DNA of 64,000 nt. It comes from JAJYVT01 sp035534455 (lineage in GTDB: Bacteria; Actinomycetota; Acidimicrobiia; Acidimicrobiales; RAAP-2). The translations under genes were made by a program, and so were the position numbers. Location of the stretch: NCBI GenBank assembly GCA_035534455.1, contig DATLRV010000049.1:71289-135288 (forward strand). The letters run 5' to 3'. The notes below the pieces were generated by a model. The model was not told the DNA's origin and did no database searches. It was given only the letters and a program-made list of their open reading frames with translations. This document shows positions 9,688 through 17,661 of this stretch, piece by piece. Each line of letters begins with the position of its first letter. The first letter of the stretch is position 1.

Positions 9688-9715
9688 GCCGGCGGACCCC
9701 GCCACCGGCACGGCG

Positions 9716-10387
9716 GTGAGCGCGGACCGGACGGACCCTGCGAGCGCCGACCCGGACGGCCCCGGGAGCGCCGACAACCCGGACCGCACCCGGCGCGCCG
9801 CGGCAACGCGCCTGCGGATCCTCCAGGCCGCCTACGACTGCGTCGCGCGCTGGGGCTTTTCGAAGACGACGATCGAGGACGCGGCGCGCGCGGCGCAGGT
9901 GTCGCGGGCCACGCTGTACCGCGCCTTCCCAGGTGGGCGCGACGAGCTTCTTGCGGCGGTCGTCGCGTGGGAGAACGCGCGGTTCTTCGGCCGCCTCTAC
10001 GCCGAGGTGCGCGACGCTGCCACTCTCGAAGAGGTGCTGGAGCTCGGCCTCGTCTTCGCGCACCGCGGCATCCGGGACCACGAGGTCCTCCAGCGCGTGC
10101 TCGAGACCGAGCCCGAGCTCCTGCTCGGAAAGCTGACGGTGGAGGCCGCCGGGACCCAGAAGATGGTGGCGGCGTTCCTGGCCCCGTACCTCGCACGGGC
10201 GCCCCTCGCCCCGGGCGTGGACGCCTCGGAGGCGGCGGACTTCCTCGCCCGCATGGCGCTCTCGTACATCTCGGCGCCAGGAAGGTGGGATCTCACCGAC
10301 CGGGCCCAGGTGGCGCGGCTCGTGCGCGGGGAGCTGCTCGGCGGGATCCTCCTGCCTGCGACCAGGCCTGCAGCGCGCAGCGGTTGA
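9716..10387 (+). CDS. TetR family transcriptional regulator (first of a pair)
   Basis: A 223-residue TetR-type regulator. An acidic, Asp/Pro-rich N-terminal extension precedes the helix-turn-helix domain, where WGFSKTTIEDAARAAQVSRA and TLYRAFPGG form helices 2-4. The C-terminal ligand-binding domain is not diagnostic. The start is taken as GTG 9716; the frame is open further upstream inside dapB. The next gene is a clear paralogue with the same KTT-(I/V)-(E/D)-D-x-A-R and ATLYR-x-FPGG sequence, so the pair probably arose by tandem duplication. The regulated target is likely itself or the diiron protein downstream, which is inference. Confidence 0.88.
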   Translation: MSADRTDPASADPDGPGSADNPDRTRRAAATRLRILQAAYDCVARWGFSKTTIEDAARAAQVSRATLYRAFPGGRDELLAAVVAWENARFFGRLYAEVRDAATLEEVLELGLVFAHRGIRDHEVLQRVLETEPELLLGKLTVEAAGTQKMVAAFLAPYLARAPLAPGVDASEAADFLARMALSYISAPGRWDLTDRAQVARLVRGELLGGILLPATRPAARSG

Positions 10388-10413
10388 CACTGAGACACTG
10401 AGCGGCTTACCGT
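10384..10413 (+). promoter_or_regulatory. promoter of the second TetR gene
   Basis: TTGACA (10384-10389) and TACCGT (10408-10413) are separated by 18 bases, and the GTG start follows 6 bases later. Between the two boxes is a tandem GACACTGA repeat (10386-10401), a possible operator. The -35 overlaps the stop codon of the upstream TetR gene. Confidence 0.55.
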
Positions 10414-10419
10414 TCCACT

Positions 10420-11106
10420 GTGCGGTCCGCGTCATGGGCGCCCGAACGATGGCACGGCGGCGGCACTCCGCTGCCCCCGGTCGTCCGCCACCTGGGCACC
10501 GACGACCGCAGCTCGTCGCGCGTGCGCGTCGTCGACGCGACGCTGCGCTGCATCGCCCGCTTCGGTCTCCACAAGACCACCGTCGACGACGTCGCCCGAG
10601 AGGCCGGGGTCTCACGGGCGACGCTCTACCGGCTCTTCCCGGGCGGCAAGGACGCCGTGGTCCGTGCGGTCGTGGAGACGGAGACCGCCAGGCTCTTCTC
10701 GGACCTCGGGGCGGCGATGGGCGAGGCGAGGGACCTCGACACGCTGCTCGTCGCGGCGATCGTCGGCGCGGCACGTCGGCTGTCCTCGCACGCGGCCCTC
10801 ACGTACCTCCTCGAGCACGAGCCGGGCACGGTGCTCCCGCACCTCGCGTTCTCGGGGCTCGACCGGGTCCTCGGCGTCGCCGGATCGTTCGCGGCCCCGT
10901 TCCTCGGGCGCTGGCTCGGGCCGGACGACGCGGTGCGCGCCGCAGAGTGGGCCGCTCGGATCGTGGTGTCCTACCTCGCCTGCCCTCGTGACGGCGTCGA
11001 CCTGACCGAGCCGGCCGACGTGCGGCACCTCGTTGAGACGTTCGTCGTCCCCGGCATCCAGGCGCTCGCGCTGCGCGGGCCCGAGGGCCGCGTCGGGGCA
11101 GGGTGA
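10420..11106 (+). CDS. TetR family transcriptional regulator (second of a pair)
   Basis: A 228-residue paralogue of the preceding regulator. The DNA-binding domain contains FGLHKTTVDDVAREAGVSRA followed by TLYRLFPGG, near residues 50-85. The C-terminal domain is variable and presumably binds a ligand. The GTG start at 10420 is supported by a well-formed -35/-10 pair ending six bases before it, which implies a leaderless transcript. The stop is 11 bases before the start of a diiron protein, so the regulator and that enzyme are probably co-transcribed. Confidence 0.9.
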   Translation: MRSASWAPERWHGGGTPLPPVVRHLGTDDRSSSRVRVVDATLRCIARFGLHKTTVDDVAREAGVSRATLYRLFPGGKDAVVRAVVETETARLFSDLGAAMGEARDLDTLLVAAIVGAARRLSSHAALTYLLEHEPGTVLPHLAFSGLDRVLGVAGSFAAPFLGRWLGPDDAVRAAEWAARIVVSYLACPRDGVDLTEPADVRHLVETFVVPGIQALALRGPEGRVGAG

Positions 11107-11117
11107 AGGAGGGAGCG

Positions 11118-12269
11118 ATGGCGATGGGCGACCCGTACGGGACGAGGAGCAACGAGGACCTGATCGGCCGGCGCGACGTGCGCGACCTGGCGTCGGTCTT
11201 CCAGACCGTGGGCCGAGAAGACCCCGGAGGGCGCCACACCGTCGACGACCACTGCCCGGCCGAGTTCACCTGGGACTACGAGAAGGGGGCGAAGCCCCGG
11301 CTCGACCGTCTCTACGAGAAGGCGAAGACGGCGCAGTGGAACGGGCGCACCGACCTCCCCTGGGACACCGAGGTCGACCAGGAGCGGCTCGTGATGATGA
11401 ACCAGGCGGCGAGCCACAACTCGCTGCGCTGGTCCGCGCAGGACATCGCCGGGACCGCGCTCGAGCGGTGGGGGGACGAGGAGTGGCTCCGCCTCGGGGT
11501 CGAGAACCAGAATTGGATGCTGTCCCAGTTCATGCACGGCGAGCAAGGGGCGCTCCTGTGCACGGCCAAGATCGTCGAGACGGTGCCGTGGATCGACGCC
11601 AAGTACTACGCGGCGACCCAGGTGGTGGACGAAGCGCGCCACGTCGAGGTGTTCTCCCGCTACCTCGACGAGAAGCTGTCCGGGCACTACCCGATCAACG
11701 CGCACCTTGGGCTCTTGCTCGACGACATCATCGCCGACCGTCGCTGGGACATGACCTACCTCGGGATGCAGATCATGGTCGAGGGGCTCGCGCTCGCGGC
11801 GTTCGGGTTCATCCACGCCATCACCCAGGAGCCCCTGCTCAAGCAGCTCCTGCGCTACGTGATGGCCGACGAGGCGCGCCACGTCGCCTTCGGGGTGATC
11901 AGCTTGCAGGACTACTACGCGGAGTTGTCGGACGCGGAGCTTCGCGAGCGCCAGGAGTTCGCGTTCGAAGCCGCCGTCCGGATGAAGGACCGCATGCTGA
12001 TGCAGGAGGTCTGGGAGCGGCTCGAGGTCCCTCCCGCCGACGTGATCACCGTGATGTCCCGCGCCCCCGAACGCGACGAGTTCCAGGTGCTCCTGTTCTC
12101 CAAGATCGTGCCGAACCTGAAGAAGCTCGGCCTGCTCGACGCGGCCGGGGGTTGGCTCCGGCAGAAGTTCACCGAGATGGGTGCCATCGGCTTCGAGGAT
12201 CTCGTCGACACCGCCCAGGAGGTCGACGCGGAGGCGGACGGCTCCCCGGTCGCAAGGAGCGTGGCCTGA
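11118..12269 (+). CDS. ferritin-like diiron protein
   Basis: A 383-residue, mostly helical protein. Two copies of DEARHV (DEARHVEVF and DEARHVAFG), each preceded by a Glu-bearing helix (HGEQGALL and MVEGLALAAF), give the two E...ExxH half-sites of a carboxylate-bridged diiron centre. Relatives include R2-like oxidases and uncharacterised diiron oxygenases common in actinobacteria; the substrate is unknown. The ATG at 11118 is chosen because AAGGAGGG at 11106-11113 is an excellent ribosome binding site; a GTG at 11103 would overlap it. It follows two TetR genes directly and is a candidate target of them. Confidence 0.85.
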   Translation: MAMGDPYGTRSNEDLIGRRDVRDLASVFQTVGREDPGGRHTVDDHCPAEFTWDYEKGAKPRLDRLYEKAKTAQWNGRTDLPWDTEVDQERLVMMNQAASHNSLRWSAQDIAGTALERWGDEEWLRLGVENQNWMLSQFMHGEQGALLCTAKIVETVPWIDAKYYAATQVVDEARHVEVFSRYLDEKLSGHYPINAHLGLLLDDIIADRRWDMTYLGMQIMVEGLALAAFGFIHAITQEPLLKQLLRYVMADEARHVAFGVISLQDYYAELSDAELRERQEFAFEAAVRMKDRMLMQEVWERLEVPPADVITVMSRAPERDEFQVLLFSKIVPNLKKLGLLDAAGGWLRQKFTEMGAIGFEDLVDTAQEVDAEADGSPVARSVA

Positions 12270-12280
12270 CCCGGCGCTGG

Positions 12281-12286
12281 TAGCGT
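12281..12286 (+). promoter_or_regulatory. putative -10 element of leaderless dapA
   Basis: TAGCGT lies 7 bases before the ATG of dapA. The hexamer is identical to the one before dapB. Confidence 0.45.
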
Positions 12287-12293
12287 GCGGGTG

Positions 12294-13202
12294 ATGCGCT
12301 CCGCCCGCTTCGGTGCGGTGATCACCGCGATGGTGACGCCCTTCGGTCCCGACGGATCACTCGACGTGGACGCGGCCGTGGAGCTCGCCCGCTGGTTGAC
12401 CGAGCACGGGAGCGAAGGACTGGTGCTCGGCGGGACCACCGGCGAGGGGCCGGTGCTCTCCGACGAGGAGCTGTGCGAGCTGTGGCGAAACGTCGCCGCC
12501 GCGGTCACCGTGCCGGTGATCGCGGGGACCGGGACGAACGACACCCGCCATTCGATCGAGCTCACCACGAAGGCCGCGTCCTGCGGCGTCGACGGCGTCC
12601 TCGTCGTGACGCCGTACTACAACCGCCCGTCGCAGGACGGCATGTTCGCGCATTTCGCCGCCGTCGCCGGCGCGACCGACCTCCCCGTCGTGCTCTACGA
12701 CATCCCAGTGCGCGCAGGGAGGCGGATCGCACAACCGACCCTCGTTCGGCTGGCCAACGAGGTCGGCAACGTGGTGGCGGTGAAGGACGCCGCCGGCGAC
12801 CCTGCGGGAGCCGCCCGGCTGCTCACCCACGTCCCGGCCTCTTTCGAGCTGTACAGCGGCGACGACTCGCTGACGCTGCCGCTCGTGGCCGTCGGCGGCG
12901 TCGGCGTGATCTCGGTCTGCTCGCACTGGGCAGGGCTCGAGATGCAGCGCATGGTCCACGCCGCGCTCGACGGGGACCTCGGGCGTGCGCAAGCCGAGAA
13001 CGCGCGGCTCGTCGAGTCCTACGACTTCGAGTCCACCGAGCTCTTCCCGAACCCGCAGCCCGCGAAGGCGGCCTGCCGGGCCCTCGGCCTGCGGGTGGGG
13101 CAGTGCCGTCTCCCGATGGGCGAGGCACCGCCGGAGCTGGAGGGGGAGGCCCTGCGGATCCTCACCCGTCTCGAGGTCGCGCCCGCCCACGCGGCGTCCT
13201 GA
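12294..13202 (+). CDS. dapA: 4-hydroxy-tetrahydrodipicolinate synthase
   Basis: A 302-residue TIM-barrel lyase that condenses pyruvate with aspartate semialdehyde, the first committed step of lysine/DAP synthesis. GTTGEGPVLSDEE is the substrate-loop signature. The catalytic Tyr lies in VTPYYNRPSQ (about residue 108) and the Schiff-base Lys in VVAVKDAAGD (about residue 164). The length is normal. In-frame GTGs at 12285 and 12291 precede the chosen ATG, which sits seven bases after a TANNNT box. rnj follows 19 bases after the stop; this dapA-rnj pairing is common in actinobacteria. Confidence 0.96.
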   Translation: MRSARFGAVITAMVTPFGPDGSLDVDAAVELARWLTEHGSEGLVLGGTTGEGPVLSDEELCELWRNVAAAVTVPVIAGTGTNDTRHSIELTTKAASCGVDGVLVVTPYYNRPSQDGMFAHFAAVAGATDLPVVLYDIPVRAGRRIAQPTLVRLANEVGNVVAVKDAAGDPAGAARLLTHVPASFELYSGDDSLTLPLVAVGGVGVISVCSHWAGLEMQRMVHAALDGDLGRAQAENARLVESYDFESTELFPNPQPAKAACRALGLRVGQCRLPMGEAPPELEGEALRILTRLEVAPAHAAS

Positions 13203-13221
13203 CGGCGACGCGCGTCGCGCA

Positions 13222-14889
13222 GTGGCCGATCCATCCCAGGTCCGGGTCGTCTTCCTCGGCGGTCTCGGTGAGATCGGGCGCAACTGCGCGTGCGTCGAGG
13301 TCGACGGGCGGATCACGGTGCTCGACTGCGGCGTCATGTTCCCCGACCCCGACATGCCTGGCGTGGACCTCGTGCTGCCCGATTTCACCTACCTCAAGGA
13401 GCACGCCGAGCAGGTGGAGGCCGTCGTCCTGACCCACGGCCACGAGGACCACACCGGGGGGCTCGCGTACCTCCTGCGTGACCTCGAGGTCCCCATCTAC
13501 GGGTCGGCGCTCTCCTTGGGCCTCGCCCGCAACCGCATCGACGAGGCGGGGCTCAGCGGCCGCGCCCGCTACGTCGAGGTCGCAGACGGTGAGCGCCGCT
13601 CGGTGGGCCCGTGCGAGGTGGAGTTCATCCCCGTCACCCACTCGGTGCCCTGCGGGTTCGCGCTCGCGTTCCACACCCCCCAGGGGGTCGTCCTCCACAC
13701 GGGGGACTTCAAGATCGACCTCCAGCCGGTCGACGGGCGGCGCACGGACCTGTCGCGCATCGGTGCCCTCGCGTCCGGAGAGGGAGTGGCGCTGCTCCTC
13801 TCGGACTCCACCAACGCCGAGGAGCCCGGGTTCACGCGCTCGGAGAGCACGGTGGGGGCGACGATGGCACGCGTCTTCGCCGCGAGCGCCGGCCGCCGGG
13901 TCGTGGTCGCATGCTTCGCGAGCCACATTCACCGCGTGCAGCAGGTGATCGACGCAGCGGTCGGCGCGGGCCGGAAGGTCGCGACCCTCGGGCGCTCGAT
14001 GGGCAAGAACGTGGACCTCGCCCAGCGGCTCGGATTGCTCACGCTCCCGGCGGGGGTGCTCGTCGAGATCGAGGACGTGGACCGGCTGTTACCCGGAGAC
14101 GTGTGCGTGATCTCGACCGGGTCGCAGGGGGAGCCGATGTCCGCGCTCTCGCTGATGGCGACGGGCGACAACAAGTGGTTCCAGATCGCCGAGGGCGACG
14201 TGGTCGTCGTCAGCGCGCACCCGATCCCGGGCAACGAGTGGTCGGTCGGCCGGGTCATCGACGAGCTGCACCGGCGCGGCGCGCAGGTCGTCCACACCGG
14301 GACCGAGGCGGTGCACGTGAGCGGTCACGCCCGCCAGGGCGAGCTGTGCACGATGCTCGCGGTGGCCAAACCCCGCGCCTTCGTGCCGGTCCACGGCGAG
14401 TACCGGCATCTCGTTCACCACGCCCGGCTCGCCCGGTCGATGGGCGTCCCCGACGACCAGGTCCTGTTGTGCGAGGACGGGGACGTCGTCCGCCTCGACG
14501 AGAATGGGATCCATCGGGACGGGACCGTGCCCGCGGGCTACCTCTACGTCGACGGGACGGTGGGGGACGTCGGCCACGGCGTGCTGCGCGACCGGCGGTT
14601 GCTCTCCGAAGAGGGCGTCGTGATGGTCGTGGCGACGGTCGACCTCCAGCGCAAGATCCTCACGGGGACGCCGCAGATCGCGACGAAGGGCTGGGTCCAC
14701 GCGCCCGAGGCCGAAGAGCTGCTGGGCGACGCGTCCAGCGCGGTCGCCGACGCGCTCGTCCAGGCGATGGACGAGGGGGCGCACGACGTCGAGGTTCTCA
14801 CCCGGCACGCCCGTCGCGCCCTCGGCCGGCTCGTCAACGAGAGGACGCACCGCCGCCCGATGATCGTCCCCGTCGTGATGGCGGTGTAG
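13222..14889 (+). CDS. rnj: ribonuclease J
   Basis: A 555-residue metallo-beta-lactamase/beta-CASP nuclease for mRNA decay and rRNA maturation (endonuclease and 5'-3' exonuclease). FLGGLGEIGRN opens the fold, HGHEDHTGG near residue 72 binds zinc, and VTHSVPCGFA, HTGDFKID, DSTNAE, STGSQGEPMSAL, SAHPIPGNE and HVSGHARQGEL are all family landmarks in order. The C-terminal domain ends in MIVPVVMAV. The start is GTG 13222; the reading frame is open upstream inside dapA but loses similarity there. It lies between dapA and ftsK, a frequent actinobacterial neighbourhood. Confidence 0.95.
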   Translation: MADPSQVRVVFLGGLGEIGRNCACVEVDGRITVLDCGVMFPDPDMPGVDLVLPDFTYLKEHAEQVEAVVLTHGHEDHTGGLAYLLRDLEVPIYGSALSLGLARNRIDEAGLSGRARYVEVADGERRSVGPCEVEFIPVTHSVPCGFALAFHTPQGVVLHTGDFKIDLQPVDGRRTDLSRIGALASGEGVALLLSDSTNAEEPGFTRSESTVGATMARVFAASAGRRVVVACFASHIHRVQQVIDAAVGAGRKVATLGRSMGKNVDLAQRLGLLTLPAGVLVEIEDVDRLLPGDVCVISTGSQGEPMSALSLMATGDNKWFQIAEGDVVVVSAHPIPGNEWSVGRVIDELHRRGAQVVHTGTEAVHVSGHARQGELCTMLAVAKPRAFVPVHGEYRHLVHHARLARSMGVPDDQVLLCEDGDVVRLDENGIHRDGTVPAGYLYVDGTVGDVGHGVLRDRRLLSEEGVVMVVATVDLQRKILTGTPQIATKGWVHAPEAEELLGDASSAVADALVQAMDEGAHDVEVLTRHARRALGRLVNERTHRRPMIVPVVMAV

Positions 14890-15061
14890 CGGCCGGCGCA
14901 CCGCACGCGGGGGCCGGGGCGGTCGGCTCCGGCTCGTCGTCGGACGGATCCGGGCGCCCCTTGCGGAGCAGTTCCCGGCCGAGCCGTCTGCGTCGTACCT
15001 GGTGGGGGCCCTGGGCACCTCCCCCGAACCAGTCGGGCGCGGCGGTAGCCTGGATGCCACT

Positions 15062-17650
15062 GTGGTGACCACGAAGCGGCGAGCGGCGACCAGCCGCACT
15101 CGCGCCCGGTCCGCAGGCGATGGGGGAGGCCGGACGCGCGCCGACGGGCGGCGCAACCCGGGCAAGGCGTCGTCGCGGAGCGGCTCGTCCCGCGCGGGCC
15201 GGCGCACCGCCGCCGGCCCGGCGCAGTCCCCGGCCGTCCCCGGCATCCTGAGCGACCACGGCGCCGACCTGTGGGCCATCGGGCTGGTCACGGTCGGCAT
15301 CCTGCTCGCCCTCGCCCTCTACGGCCACGCCGCGGGCGCCGTGGGCCACGGCGTCGACGTCGGCCTCGGCGCGGCGTTCGGGTGGGCCCGGTACCTGCTG
15401 CCCCCGTCCTCCGTCGTGGCGGGGGTCGCCGTGGTGGCGGGACGTCGGCGCCTCCTCAGCGGACGGGCGGGTGCGGGTTCGGCGCTCGCGTTGGTCGCCG
15501 TCTCGGGTCTCGCCGACCTGGCCGGGGGGACGCCAGGCGTGTCGGCCTCCCGGAAGGCACTCGCCGCGGCGGGTGGCGAGCTCGGCGCGCTCACCGGCCG
15601 CCCCCTCGCGCACGGCCTCGGCACCGCCGGCGCGGTCGTGGTGCTGCTCGCGATCGGCGCGGTCGGCGGGGTCCTCGTGACCGCCGCCCGGCTGAAGAGC
15701 CTGGGGCGGCCGTTCGCCGCGGCGGGCGCCACCCTCCGCCGTGCCGCAGACCGGCCGGTCCGGGTTCGCGATCTCGGCACCGACGTCCCCGCCGACCCGG
15801 GGGGCCGCCGTGGCGACCCGGCGGGCGCCGCGCGGGTCGCAGCCCCGGTGCCGCTCGCCGCGCTGCCCTTCGACCAGGGCGCCGAGGACCTCGACGAGAC
15901 GGGCCGGACCGGTGCGCCGGCCGGGCGGACCGAGGCGACGCCGGCGGTCCCCGACGAGGCGGAGGCGTCGGGAGGCCCCCTTGCCGAGCCGGCCGGGCGG
16001 CGCGGGCGCACCCCGGGCATCGGCGCCTCCGGCCCGGCGGCGGGGGAGTGGCACCTGCCGTCGCTCGACCTCCTCGCGCGAGCGAAGGAACAGCGCCTCG
16101 ACGAGCGGCTGCTCGATCAGGCGGGCGACGCGCTGGTCGCGGCGCTCGCGGCGCACGGGGTCGAGACCAGGCTCGTGGGCAGGACGGTCGGGCCGACCGT
16201 CACCCGTTACGAGCTGGAGCTCGGACCGGGGGTGAAGGTCGCCCGTGTGACCAGCCTGCATCGCGACATCGCCTACGCGATGGCCTCGCCCGACGTGCGG
16301 ATCCTCGCCCCGATCCCCGGGAAGTCGGCGATCGGCGTGGAGGTCCCGAACCGCCAGCGCCAGCTCGTCGCCCTCGGCGACATCCTCGCGTCCCCCGAGG
16401 CGGCGAGGGCCAGACACCCGCTCGAGGTGGCCCTCGGGCGCGACATCGCCGGGCGCGCGGTCATGGTGAACCTCACCGAGATGCCGCACGTCCTCATCTC
16501 GGGCGCGACGGGCGCGGGCAAGTCCTCGTGCATCAACTCGCTCATCACCTCCGTGCTGATGCGGGCGACTCCCGACGAGGTGCGGCTCATCCTCGTCGAC
16601 CCCAAGCGCGTCGAGCTCGGGCAGTACAACGGGCTACCCCACCTCCTCACCCCCGTGGTCGTCGACCCGAAGAAGGCGGCGAACGCGTTGGGCTGGGCGG
16701 TGAAGGAGATGGAGCGCCGCTACGACGTCCTCGCCGAGTGCGGCCTGCGCGACATCGCCGGCTACCACGACGCGCTCGCCCGCGGCGAGCTCGGACCGTC
16801 GGGCGGGGCGTCGGTCGCGTCCCAGGTGGCCGCCGCCGCGGCGCGGGCGCGCGCCGCGGCGCAGCACGACGCCGAGGAGCGAGGAGCCGGGGACGACTCG
16901 GGCGCCACGGCGGAGGGCAGCCACGACGCGTCGTCCGGCGCCGTCGCGGTCGACGAGGCCGGTGCCGAGGAGCTGGGGCCCGAGCCGCTCCCCTTCGTCC
17001 TCGTGGTGGTCGACGAGCTGAACGACCTCATGATGGTTGCCGCCCGCGACGTCGAGGACTCCGTGTGCCGCATCGCCCAGATGGCGCGGGCGGTCGGGAT
17101 CCACCTCGTTCTCGCCACCCAGCGGCCGTCGGTCGATGTGATCACCGGGGTGATCAAGGCGAACATCCCGAGCCGCATGGCGTTCTCGGTCTCCTCCCTC
17201 GCCGACAGCCGCGTCATCCTCGACCAACCGGGCGCGGAGCGGCTCATCGGAAAGGGGGACATGCTCCTTCTGACCGCGTCGTCCAGCGTCCCGCGCCGGC
17301 TGCAGGCGCCGTGGGTGTCCGAGGCCGAGGTCCGGGCGGCGGTCGGGCACTGGCGACGCCAGGGCCGGGTCGCAGAGCCCGTGGTCGGGATCCAGGGGGT
17401 GGACGACGGTCGAACGGGGGGTGCGCCCGCCGGGGACGACGACGAGCTGCTCGAATCGGCCATGGAGCTGGTCGTTCGCTCCCAGCTCGGCTCCACGTCG
17501 ATGTTGCAGCGCAAGCTGCGGGTGGGCTTCGCCCGTGCGGGCCGGCTGATGGACCTCCTCGAGCGCCGCGGGGTCGTCGGACCGTCGGAGGGGTCCAAGG
17601 CCCGGGCCGTGCTGATGACGCCCGAGGAACTCGACGCCCGGCCCCGGTAG
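15062..17650 (+). CDS. ftsK: FtsK/SpoIIIE family DNA translocase
   Basis: An 862-residue septal DNA pump. A basic, Ser/Arg-rich N-terminus is followed by about four membrane segments (residues 60-230), an Ala/Gly/Pro linker, and the RecA-type motor with Walker A GATGAGKSS near residue 480 and Walker B VLVVVDELNDLMM near 650. The gamma domain (about residues 800-860) contains MLQRKLRVGFARAGRLMD. Walker B usually reads DELADLMM, so Asn replaces Ala here. About 60 low-complexity, Ala/Glu/Asp-rich residues (580-640) are inserted just before Walker B. The start is GTG 15062 or 15065, ten or more bases after TAGCCT at 15046-15051. Confidence 0.94.
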   Translation: MVTTKRRAATSRTRARSAGDGGGRTRADGRRNPGKASSRSGSSRAGRRTAAGPAQSPAVPGILSDHGADLWAIGLVTVGILLALALYGHAAGAVGHGVDVGLGAAFGWARYLLPPSSVVAGVAVVAGRRRLLSGRAGAGSALALVAVSGLADLAGGTPGVSASRKALAAAGGELGALTGRPLAHGLGTAGAVVVLLAIGAVGGVLVTAARLKSLGRPFAAAGATLRRAADRPVRVRDLGTDVPADPGGRRGDPAGAARVAAPVPLAALPFDQGAEDLDETGRTGAPAGRTEATPAVPDEAEASGGPLAEPAGRRGRTPGIGASGPAAGEWHLPSLDLLARAKEQRLDERLLDQAGDALVAALAAHGVETRLVGRTVGPTVTRYELELGPGVKVARVTSLHRDIAYAMASPDVRILAPIPGKSAIGVEVPNRQRQLVALGDILASPEAARARHPLEVALGRDIAGRAVMVNLTEMPHVLISGATGAGKSSCINSLITSVLMRATPDEVRLILVDPKRVELGQYNGLPHLLTPVVVDPKKAANALGWAVKEMERRYDVLAECGLRDIAGYHDALARGELGPSGGASVASQVAAAAARARAAAQHDAEERGAGDDSGATAEGSHDASSGAVAVDEAGAEELGPEPLPFVLVVVDELNDLMMVAARDVEDSVCRIAQMARAVGIHLVLATQRPSVDVITGVIKANIPSRMAFSVSSLADSRVILDQPGAERLIGKGDMLLLTASSSVPRRLQAPWVSEAEVRAAVGHWRRQGRVAEPVVGIQGVDDGRTGGAPAGDDDELLESAMELVVRSQLGSTSMLQRKLRVGFARAGRLMDLLERRGVVGPSEGSKARAVLMTPEELDARPR

Positions 17651-17653
17651 CCT
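17648..17653 (+). promoter_or_regulatory. putative -10 element of leaderless carboxypeptidase gene
   Basis: TAGCCT is 8 bases before the GTG start at 17662. Its TAG is also the stop codon of ftsK. Confidence 0.45.
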
Positions 17654-17661
17654 GGGAACCC

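Noticed and set aside
7296..10196. A 966-residue open frame on the minus strand across the YfhO-like, dapB and TetR genes
   Set aside because: Low-complexity Arg/Pro/Ala composition and conflict with well-supported genes on the other strand.
14890..15061. Possible small RNA between rnj and ftsK
   Set aside because: Some inverted repeats are present, but nothing resembles SRP RNA, tmRNA, RNase P or another known family.
15271..17661. A very long open frame on the + strand running through ftsK into the carboxypeptidase gene
   Set aside because: Only the part from 17662 has family similarity; the upstream portion is an Arg/Gly-rich shadow of ftsK caused by high GC.
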